Shown one piece after another: positions 32,179-38,474 of a stretch of 38,474 nt of DNA. The stretch lies in contig JAFAGC010000005.1 of the NCBI GenBank assembly GCA_023423065.1, forward strand, positions 1 to 38,474, given 5' to 3'. This DNA comes from Pseudomonadota bacterium. GTDB taxonomy: Bacteria; Pseudomonadota; Gammaproteobacteria; Steroidobacterales; Steroidobacteraceae. Made by a program: the position numbers and the translations under genes. The notes beneath the pieces are model-generated. The model saw only the letters and a program-made list of their open reading frames with translations. It was not told where the DNA came from and searched no databases. Numbering within the stretch: position 1 is the stretch's first letter; each line of letters opens with the position of its first letter.

Positions 32179-33000
32179 ATGCTCGTTCGAGCTGTGAAAT
32201 CGCCCAATCTCATCGTTTATCGCGGTTGCGCGGGGGACCGGAATGTGCGCGCGCTCGTCGGAGCTCAGCTGGTGGGCAACGCGCTCTCCGGCAAGCTCAA
32301 CGTGACGCCTACCTACGTGGGCACGCCCCACGACCCGCAGCGACTGCCCTGGGACCGCGAGCTCGCGATCGCGCGCGGTGACCTGCGCACGCTGGCCTCG
32401 GTCTTCGACCAGGTCATGGCGAAGAATCACACCGTCATCACGACCATGGGCCGCTGCGCGGCCGGCCTCGCGACGATTCCCGTGATCGCCAAGCGGCGGC
32501 CGGACGCCTGCATCATCTGGCTCGATGCGCATGGCGAGCAAGCCGCGCAGGATTCCCGGCCGCAGCCCAACCTCGGCGGCATGGTGCTCACGGGCGCCGC
32601 CGGCCTGTGGGACAGCGGACTCGGCAGCGGACTGTCGCTGTCGAACGTCGTGCTGGTCGGGGCGCGCGACCTCGAACCGCACGAGCAGAAGCTCGTCGAC
32701 GACGGCCGGCTGAATCACGTGAACGTCGGCGCCGAATTGCCGGCGCGGCTGCGCGCGGCGATCGCCCGCCGCCCCGTCTACGTGCACATCGACTGCGACG
32801 TGTCGGAAGACGCCATCGGCCTGCCGCTCGAGACGGTTCGCTCCATCGCCGAAGTGGTCGCGGAACACGAGGTCATCGGCGTCGAGATCGCCGAATTCGA
32901 ATCCGAATGGTCCGAGGACCACCCTGCTTCCGCGAAGCCGCTGCTCGACGCACTGACTCCGCTGTTCGCCGCGAACCAGGCCGAGAGACGCTCGGCTTAA
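32179..33000 (+). CDS. Arginase/ureohydrolase-fold protein with altered metal site
   Basis: This 273-residue protein follows the ureohydrolase plan. TVITTMGRCAAGLATIPVIA replaces the GGDHS segment. CIIWLDAHGEQ holds Asp116 and His118, with Glu120 where the family has Asp. VYVHIDCDVSEDAIGLP holds Asp205 and Asp207, with Glu210 near the usual DP. VVAEHEVIGVEIAEFESEW closes the fold as in arginases. The first metal-ligand His is absent (Arg-Cys-Ala-Ala there), so the two-manganese centre is changed or lost; histone-deacetylase-like or non-enzymatic roles are possible. The ATG at 32179 lacks a good Shine-Dalgarno, so the start is uncertain. Upstream it has a stem-loop, and 149 bp downstream the efflux operon begins. 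Confidence 0.75.
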   Translation: MLVRAVKSPNLIVYRGCAGDRNVRALVGAQLVGNALSGKLNVTPTYVGTPHDPQRLPWDRELAIARGDLRTLASVFDQVMAKNHTVITTMGRCAAGLATIPVIAKRRPDACIIWLDAHGEQAAQDSRPQPNLGGMVLTGAAGLWDSGLGSGLSLSNVVLVGARDLEPHEQKLVDDGRLNHVNVGAELPARLRAAIARRPVYVHIDCDVSEDAIGLPLETVRSIAEVVAEHEVIGVEIAEFESEWSEDHPASAKPLLDALTPLFAANQAERRSA

Positions 33001-33025
33001 GGGCGTTCGCCCTGCTTCGCGGTGC

Positions 33026-33043
33026 CTATCCCTAAAGGGATAG
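33026..33043. repeat. Perfect 8-bp inverted repeat CTATCCCT-AA-AGGGATAG
   Basis: This 18-bp near-palindrome sits 26 bp after the arginase-like gene stop and 106 bp before the efflux adaptor start. GCGG and CCGC flank it and could extend the stem. It could be a terminator hairpin or an operator for a local regulator of the pump. A second hairpin (CGCCCGG with CCGGGCG) follows at about 33078-33103. Confidence 0.5.
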
Positions 33044-33148
33044 CCGCCCCCCACGCTAACGAGACCCTGAGTTTGGCCCGCCCGGTGAATGTCCGCCGGG
33101 CGGCCGGAAGCACACCATGTGCATCACAGACCCGGGAGAAGAAACCTC

Positions 33149-34315
33149 GTGAAGAAATCGCTCAAGCTGATCGCCATCCCACTCGTCATCGCGACGCTGT
33201 CCGCCTGCGCGCGCAACGAGGCCGCGGAGGCGCCGCCCGCGCCGCCGACCGTGGAAGCCGCGAAGGTCGTCACGAAGTCCATCACCGAGTTCGACGAGTT
33301 CACGGGTCGGTTCGAGGCGGTCGATCGAGTCGAAGTGCGTCCGCGCGTTTCGGGCTACGTCACGTCGGCGCGCTTCCAGCAGGGTCACGAGGTGAATAAG
33401 GGCGACATCCTCTACGTGATCGACCCGCGCCCTTACCACGCCACGCTCAAACACGCGCAGGCCGAACTCGCCCGCGCCCGCACGCAGCTCAGGCTCGCGC
33501 AGTCCGAGCGCGAGCGCGCCGACCGGCTGATCGAGAAGCGCGCCATCTCGCAGGAGGAATACGACGAGCGCATTTCCGGCAGCGAACAGGCGAGCGCGAA
33601 TCTCGCCGCCGCCGAGGCCGCGGTCGAATCCGCCGCGCTCGATCTGTCGTTCACGGAAGTGCGCGCGCCGATCTCCGGCCTCGTCGGGCGCGCCGAGATC
33701 ACCGCCGGCAATCTCGTGACCGCCGGGCAGACGCTGCTCACGACGGTCGTCTCGATCGATCCCATCTACGTCGCGTTCGACGGCGACGAGCAGGTGTATC
33801 TCAAGTACGTCGGCATGGACCTGCGCGGCGAGCGCAAGAGCTCGCGCACCGCGCCGAATCCGGTGTGGGCCGGCCTCGCCGACGAAAAGGGGCACCCGCA
33901 CGAAGGACACATGGTGTTCCTCGACAACACGCTGAACCCCGAGACCGGCACGATTCACGCGCGCGGACTATTCAAGAACCCCGACCGACGCTTCACCCCC
34001 GGAATGTTCGCGCGCGTGAAGCTGGTCGGCAGCGCCGAATACGACGCGCTGCTCATCAACGACAGCGCCGTCGGCACCGACCAGAGCGTCAAGTACGTGC
34101 TCAAGGTCGGCAAGGACAACACCGTCGAGTACACACCCGTGAAGCTCGGCCCGCTGATCGACGGCCTGCGCGTCGTGCGCGAAGGCCTGCACGCGGACGA
34201 CGTGATCCTGGTGCGCGGCCTGCAGCAGGTGCGCCCCGGCATGCCCGTGACCCCGGAGCTCGTCGCGATGGGCGAACGCCCCCGCGGCGCCAACACGCTG
34301 GTGGCGCAGCATTAA
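33149..34315 (+). CDS. RND efflux periplasmic adaptor lipoprotein (AcrA/MexE-like)
   Basis: This 388-residue protein starts at GTG with GGGAGAA upstream and has a lipoprotein signal LVIATLSAC with Cys20. It shows the membrane-fusion layout: EFTGRFEAVDRVEVRPRVSG (lipoyl half), a helical hairpin with YHATLKHAQAELARARTQL, RADRLIEKRAIS and QEEYDE, SFTEVRAPISGLVGRAEIT, and a beta-barrel with NPETGTIHARGLFKN, FTPGMFARVKL. It links the inner-membrane pump to the outer-membrane channel. A hairpin-type repeat occupies the 59-bp gap to the permease gene. Confidence 0.93.
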   Translation: MKKSLKLIAIPLVIATLSACARNEAAEAPPAPPTVEAAKVVTKSITEFDEFTGRFEAVDRVEVRPRVSGYVTSARFQQGHEVNKGDILYVIDPRPYHATLKHAQAELARARTQLRLAQSERERADRLIEKRAISQEEYDERISGSEQASANLAAAEAAVESAALDLSFTEVRAPISGLVGRAEITAGNLVTAGQTLLTTVVSIDPIYVAFDGDEQVYLKYVGMDLRGERKSSRTAPNPVWAGLADEKGHPHEGHMVFLDNTLNPETGTIHARGLFKNPDRRFTPGMFARVKLVGSAEYDALLINDSAVGTDQSVKYVLKVGKDNTVEYTPVKLGPLIDGLRVVREGLHADDVILVRGLQQVRPGMPVTPELVAMGERPRGANTLVAQH

Positions 34316-34316
34316 T

Positions 34317-34350
34317 GGGGACATTCCTCGTTTCCTAGCAAACGGGGACA
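34317..34350 (+). repeat. REP-type hairpin in the efflux operon spacer
   Basis: The 59-bp gap between adaptor and permease contains GGGGACA twice (34317-34323 and 34344-34350). Arms 34325-34333 (TCCTCGTTT) and 34340-34348 (AAACGGGGA) pair over 9 bp with one G-T pair and a six-base loop. The unit looks like RAYT-type repeats I know from related genomes (GGGGACA...GGGGACAGACC), and is a different family from the GGTGCC repeats elsewhere here. It may tune the adaptor-to-permease expression ratio. Confidence 0.6.
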
Positions 34351-34374
34351 GACCTCGAACCGAATGGGCAGACA

Positions 34375-37300
34375 ATGAAATTCTCCAGCTACTTCATCGA
34401 CCGGCCGGTCTTCGCGACCGTGCTCTCCGCGTTCATCCTGATCGCGGGCGCCATCGCGCTGTTCAAACTACCGGTCAGCGAATACCCGGAAGTGGTGCCG
34501 CCCTCGGTTGTGGTGCGTGCGAACTACCCGGGCGCGAACCCGCGCGTCATCTCCGAAACGGTGGCCGCGCCGCTCGAGCAGGAAATCGTCGGCGTCGAGG
34601 ACATGCTCTACATGTCCTCGCAGTCGACGATGGACGGCACGCTGGCGATCACGGTGACGTTCGCGGTCGGCACCGACATCGACAAGGCCCAGGTGCAGGT
34701 GCAGAACCGCGTCGCCCAGGCGCTGCCGCGCCTGCCCGACGAAGTGCGCGCGCTCGGCGTGTCCACGCTCAAGAGCTCGCCCTCGTTCCTGATGGTCGTG
34801 CACCTGACCTCCCCCAGCGGCCGATACGACAGCCTCTATCTACGCAACTACGCCACGCTGAACGTGCGCGACACGCTGGCCCGGCTGCCGGGCATGGGCG
34901 ACGTGCAAGTCTTCGGCGCCGGCGACTACTCCATGCGCGTGTGGCTCGATCCGCAGAAGCTCGCCGCGCGCAACCTCACCGCCGGTGACGTGATCGCGGC
35001 GATCCGCGAACAGAATGTGCAGGTGGCCGCGGGCCAGATCGGCGCTCCCCCCGCCGCCGGCGCGGAATTCCAGGTCGCGCTCAATGCCCGTGGCCGCCTG
35101 CAGAGCGAGGAGGAGTTCGGCGACGTCGTCGTCAAGACCGGAGACGACGGCGAGGTCGTGCAGCTCAAGGACGTCGCGCGGCTCGAGCTCGGCGCCGCGA
35201 CCTACGCGATGCAGTCGCTGCTCGCCAACGAAAACGCGGTCGCCATTCCCGCGTACCAGTCGCCGGGCTCCAACGCGCTCGATCTGTCGACGCAGGTGCG
35301 CGAGACGATGGAGCAGCTCAAGAAGTCGTTCCCCGATGGAATGGACTACGACATCATCTACGACCCGACGCAGTTCGTGCGCCAGTCGATCGACGCGGTG
35401 ATCACGACGCTGCTCGAGGCCATCCTGCTGGTGGTGCTCGTCGTGGTGCTGTTCCTGCAGACCTGGCGCGCGTCGATCATCCCGCTGGTCGCGGTGCCGG
35501 TGTCGATCGTCGGCACGTTCGCGGTGCTGTACGCGTTCGGCTTCTCGATCAACACGCTCTCGCTGTTCGGACTCGTGCTCGCGATCGGCATCGTGGTCGA
35601 CGACTCGATCGTGGTCGTCGAGAACGTCGAGCGTCACATCGCGAACGGCCTCAGACCACTCGAGGCCACCAAGCGCGCGATGCAGGAGGTCAGCCGGCCC
35701 ATCATCGCGATCACGCTGGTGCTGTGCGCGGTGTTCGTGCCGGTCGCCTTCGTCGACGGCCTCACGGGCCAGTTCTACCGCCAGTTCGCGCTGACCATCG
35801 CGATCTCGACGGTGATCTCGGCGTTCAACTCGCTCACCTTGTCGCCCGCCCTCGCCGCCGTGCTGCTCAAGCCGCACGACGCGAAGCCGGACGCGCTGAC
35901 CCGCGGCATGGACCGCGTGTTCGGCAGGTTCTTCCAGCGCTTCAACCGTGGTTTCGCGGCCGCGGGTGATGGCTACTCGAAAACGGTCACCCGCACCGTG
36001 CGTCGCGCGCCCATCGCGATCGCCGTCTACGCGGGCTTGATCGGGCTCACGTGGTTAGGCTTGTCCTCTCTCCCTGGCGGATTCATTCCGCAGCAGGACA
36101 AGAACTATCTCGTGGGCATCGTGCAGCTGCCGCCCGCGGCTTCGATCGACCGCACCGACGGGGTAGTCAGGCAGATCGGCGAGATCGCGAAGAATCAGCC
36201 CGGCGTGTTGTCTTCGGTGCAGTTCGCCGGCGTCTCCGCGAACGGATTCGCGGCGAGCTCGAGCGCCGCCATCGTCTTCTTCCCGCTCAAGGACTTCAAC
36301 GAGCGCAAGGGCGACGACCTTTCGGCCGGTGCGATCGCCGGCGCGCTCAACGCGCAGTTCTCGCAGATCCAGGACGCGTACATCGCGGTGTTCCCGCCGC
36401 CGCCCGTCATCGGGCTCGGCACGCTGGGCGGTTTCAAGCTCAACGTGCAGGACCGGCAGAACCGCGGCGCCGACGCGTTGTACGCCGCCGTGCAGGACGC
36501 CATCGGCAAGGCCTATCAGGACCCGCGTCTCGCGGGCGTGTTCTCCAGTTATCAGATCAACGTTCCGCAGCTCGACGTCGACGTCGATCGCCTGAAGGCC
36601 AAGCGCCAGGGCGTGAAGGTGTCCGACGTGTTCCAGACGCTGCAAGTCAACCTGGGATCCCTGTATGTCAATGACTTCAACCGATTTGGCCGTACTTACC
36701 GTGTGGTGGCGCAGGCGGATGCGCCGTTCCGTTCGCAGGTTGACGACATTCTTCCACTTAAAACGCGTAACGCCGCCGGAGAGATGGTCCCACTCGGTTC
36801 GCTGGTGAGTGTCCGCGAATCCTTCGGGCCGGACATCGTCGAACGCTTCAACGGGTATCCGTCAGCGGACATCACCGGCGGACCGTCGCCGGGTCACAGC
36901 TCGGGCGAGGCCCAGGCGGCGATCAGGGAAATCCTCGACGCCAATCTACCCGCCGGCATGAGCTTCGAGTGGACGGAGCTCGCCTATCAGCAGATCGCCT
37001 CGGGCGACGCGGCGCTGTGGGTGTTCCCGCTGTGCGTGTTGTTCGTGTTCCTGGTGCTGGCCGCGCAGTACGAGAGCTTCTCGCTGCCGCTCGCGATCAT
37101 CCTGATCGTGCCGCTGGCCGTGCTCGCGGGCGTCACCGGCATCTGGCTGCAGGGCGGCGACAACAACATCTTCACGCAGATCGGCTTCCTCGTGCTCGTG
37201 GCGCTCTCGGCCAAGAACGCGATCCTGATCGTCGAGTTCGCGAAACATCTCGAGGAACAGGGCCGCGACAAGGTGGCCGCGGTGCTCGAAGCCGCGCGCC

Positions 37301-37539
37301 TGCGACTTCGCCCCATCGTGATGACGTCGATCGCGTTCGTGATGGGCGTGGTGCCGCTGGTGCTCGCCTCGGGCGCCGGCTCCGAGGTGCGCCGCGCGAT
37401 GGGCGCCGCCGTGTTCTCCGGAATGATCGGCGTGACGATCTTCGGTCTGCTGCTCACACCCGTGTTCTACGTGCTGGTGCGCCGCGCGGCGAAGCCCTCG
37501 CCCGCCGCACTGCCCGCCCCCGTTTCGGCTGAGGTTTGA
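34375..37539 (+). CDS. RND efflux pump permease (HAE1 family, AcrB-like)
   Basis: This 1054-residue, 12-helix proton/drug antiporter starts MKFSSYFIDRPVFATVLSAF, the classic HAE1 opening. TM4 carries the proton-relay pair Asp409-Asp410 in GIVVDDSIVVVENVERH, and TM10 carries Lys947 in LSAKNAILIVEFAKHLEE. Porter-domain landmarks include ANYPGANPRVISETVAAPLE, GMGDVQVFGAGDYSMRVWLD, and a periplasmic segment GGPSPGHSSGEAQAAI. It would export drugs, detergents or solvents with the flanking adaptor and outer-membrane factor. Length and motifs look intact. The outer-membrane-factor gene begins 2 bp after its stop. Confidence 0.97.
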   Translation: MKFSSYFIDRPVFATVLSAFILIAGAIALFKLPVSEYPEVVPPSVVVRANYPGANPRVISETVAAPLEQEIVGVEDMLYMSSQSTMDGTLAITVTFAVGTDIDKAQVQVQNRVAQALPRLPDEVRALGVSTLKSSPSFLMVVHLTSPSGRYDSLYLRNYATLNVRDTLARLPGMGDVQVFGAGDYSMRVWLDPQKLAARNLTAGDVIAAIREQNVQVAAGQIGAPPAAGAEFQVALNARGRLQSEEEFGDVVVKTGDDGEVVQLKDVARLELGAATYAMQSLLANENAVAIPAYQSPGSNALDLSTQVRETMEQLKKSFPDGMDYDIIYDPTQFVRQSIDAVITTLLEAILLVVLVVVLFLQTWRASIIPLVAVPVSIVGTFAVLYAFGFSINTLSLFGLVLAIGIVVDDSIVVVENVERHIANGLRPLEATKRAMQEVSRPIIAITLVLCAVFVPVAFVDGLTGQFYRQFALTIAISTVISAFNSLTLSPALAAVLLKPHDAKPDALTRGMDRVFGRFFQRFNRGFAAAGDGYSKTVTRTVRRAPIAIAVYAGLIGLTWLGLSSLPGGFIPQQDKNYLVGIVQLPPAASIDRTDGVVRQIGEIAKNQPGVLSSVQFAGVSANGFAASSSAAIVFFPLKDFNERKGDDLSAGAIAGALNAQFSQIQDAYIAVFPPPPVIGLGTLGGFKLNVQDRQNRGADALYAAVQDAIGKAYQDPRLAGVFSSYQINVPQLDVDVDRLKAKRQGVKVSDVFQTLQVNLGSLYVNDFNRFGRTYRVVAQADAPFRSQVDDILPLKTRNAAGEMVPLGSLVSVRESFGPDIVERFNGYPSADITGGPSPGHSSGEAQAAIREILDANLPAGMSFEWTELAYQQIASGDAALWVFPLCVLFVFLVLAAQYESFSLPLAIILIVPLAVLAGVTGIWLQGGDNNIFTQIGFLVLVALSAKNAILIVEFAKHLEEQGRDKVAAVLEAARLRLRPIVMTSIAFVMGVVPLVLASGAGSEVRRAMGAAVFSGMIGVTIFGLLLTPVFYVLVRRAAKPSPAALPAPVSAEV

Positions 37540-37541
37540 AA

Positions 37542-38474
37542 ATGATGCTCAAGGTCGCTCGCTTGTCGCTCGCCCCCCTCGCCGCAGCCGTCCTGGCTGC
37601 GTGCGCGGTGGGTCCCAACTACCACGCGCCGGAGACCGAGGTCGCCGGGAAGTTCGATGGCGTCGAATCCGCCACGACTTCCACGCAGACCTTCTCTTCG
37701 CAGGAAGCGGTGGAACAGTTCTGGCGCACGTTCGGCGACTCCGCGCTCGAGGAACTCGTGGCCGAGGCCCGCGCCGCGAACTACGACGTGCGCATCGCGC
37801 TCACCCGCGTGAACGAAGCGCGCGCACTGCGCCGCGACTCCGCCTTCGACCTCGCCCCCAGCATCGAAGCCACCGGCGGCTACACGAAGACCCGGACCTC
37901 GCGACTTTTACCGGGTACGGTGCCAGGCACCGTACCCCGGCAAAACGAGTATTACGACGCGGGGTTCGATGCGTTCTGGGAGCTGGACTTCTTTGGTGGC
38001 GTGCGGCGTGGGCTCGAGGCGAGCAACGCGGATCTCGGTGCGGTCGAGGCCGCGCGGCGCGACGTGCTCGTCACCGTCACGGCCGAGGTCACGCGCACCT
38101 ATTTCGAGCTGCGTGGTTTCCAGCAGCAGCTCGATGTCGCGCGCCGCAACGTCGTGAACCAGAAGGCGACGCTCGATCTCGCGCAGGCGCGGCTCGACGC
38201 CGGCACCGGCACGGAGTTCGACACGGCGCGCGCGCAGGCGCAGCTCTCGGGCACGCTCGGCACCATCGGCCCGCTCGAGGCCGCGGTGGCGCGCGCGATC
38301 CATCGCCTCTCGGTGCTCGTCGGGCGTGAGCCCGGCGCGCTGCGGGCGCAGCTCACGCCCGCTCAGGATCTACCCCCGCTCCCGGGCATCGTCCCCGTGG
38401 GCGACCCGGCCGGACTGCTGCGCCGCCGGCCCGACATCCGCATCGCCGAGCGCGAGCTCGCGGGCGCGACGGCC
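37542..38474 (+). CDS. Outer-membrane factor of the RND pump (NodT/OprM family), 3' end outside window
   Basis: The visible 311 residues carry a lipoprotein signal (LAAAVLAAC, Cys21) and then CAVGPNYHAPETEV, the standard NodT opening. FWRTFGDSALEELVAEARAA and NYDVRIALTRVNEARALRRD begin the helical barrel; YYDAGFDAFWELDFFGGVRR and the RTYFELRGFQQQLDVARRN helices follow. The second repeat half starts with LRRRPDIRIAERELAGATA, where the window ends. This trimeric channel completes the tripartite pump. A 30-bp REP palindrome lies in the coding sequence at 37911-37940 and is translated in frame as PGTVPGTVPR, in a loop region that is variable in this family. Confidence 0.93.
   Translation, partial: MMLKVARLSLAPLAAAVLAACAVGPNYHAPETEVAGKFDGVESATTSTQTFSSQEAVEQFWRTFGDSALEELVAEARAANYDVRIALTRVNEARALRRDSAFDLAPSIEATGGYTKTRTSRLLPGTVPGTVPRQNEYYDAGFDAFWELDFFGGVRRGLEASNADLGAVEAARRDVLVTVTAEVTRTYFELRGFQQQLDVARRNVVNQKATLDLAQARLDAGTGTEFDTARAQAQLSGTLGTIGPLEAAVARAIHRLSVLVGREPGALRAQLTPAQDLPPLPGIVPVGDPAGLLRRRPDIRIAERELAGATA
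37911..37940. repeat. REP palindrome inside the outer-membrane-factor gene
   Basis: The arms GGTACGGTGCC (37914-37924) and GGCACCGTACC (37926-37936) pair perfectly around one base. Flanking CCGG bases extend the stem with one bulge. Its core matches the REPs that flank the RAYT gene at 14183 and 15181. It keeps the reading frame and encodes a duplicated GTVP. Confidence 0.8.

Noticed and set aside
34375..37539. Long minus-strand open frames opposite the RND permease and the DUF1592 genes
   Set aside because: These are GC-rich shadow frames, with Arg/His/Glu-rich composition and no domain pattern.
1..38474. CRISPR array, tRNA or rRNA genes
   Set aside because: No regularly spaced direct repeats, no tRNA cloverleaf with TTCRA arm and no rRNA-like blocks were found by eye.

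Overview
This is a GC-rich bacterial window packed with short intergenic gaps and many stop/start overlaps (ATGA, TTGA). The gene content points to a Gammaproteobacterium, perhaps near Steroidobacteraceae or Xanthomonadales. The clues are a HutF-type histidine pathway, a PEP-CTERM protein, a paired DUF1592/DUF1552 locus, HAE1 RND efflux and a REP-associated transposase. The taxonomy is inference from gene families only. No rRNA, tRNA or CRISPR array was seen. The first ~30 bases are a C-rich low-complexity run, possibly a contig edge.

Positions 1-7.1 kb hold a hybrid histidine kinase, an SRAP/HMCES-like abasic-site protein with a coiled-coil insertion, a GST/GNAT pair, a membrane protein, a GH5-like glycosidase and a HigB/HigA-type toxin-antitoxin pair just upstream of the glycosidase. 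From 7.2 to 10.2 kb come a secreted esterase, a junction of two truncated genes (LRAT-like and META-domain), and a cytochrome b561/cytochrome c' operon. From 10.3 to 15.8 kb lie the DUF1592/DUF1552 pair and a RAYT transposase bracketed by inverted REP copies that touch the stop codons of both neighbours, followed by a PEP-CTERM protein. From 16.0 to 17.2 kb are GTP cyclohydrolase I and an Hpt protein.

From 17.3 to 22.8 kb is a histidine-utilisation locus. hutF, with a coupled lipoprotein gene, is divergent from hutI-hutG-hutU across only 27 bp. It covers urocanate to glutamate plus formate; histidine ammonia-lyase (HutH) is not in the window. A DUF222/HNH protein follows at 23.0-24.3 kb.

From 24.4 to 28.6 kb is a four-gene minus-strand operon: aspartase, asparaginase II, an OprO/P-like porin and a small membrane-anchored protein. 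Both enzymes carry signal peptides, so asparagine to aspartate to fumarate may take place in the periplasm. From 28.8 to 30.7 kb is a small MNIO locus: a DUF692 iron oxidase, its DUF2063 partner and a 61-residue two-cysteine protein. A vanadium-haloperoxidase-like protein and an arginase-fold protein follow; both have altered active-site motifs. The window ends in a tripartite RND efflux operon (adaptor, permease, truncated outer-membrane factor), which has REP-type hairpins between two of its genes and inside the outer-membrane-factor coding sequence.
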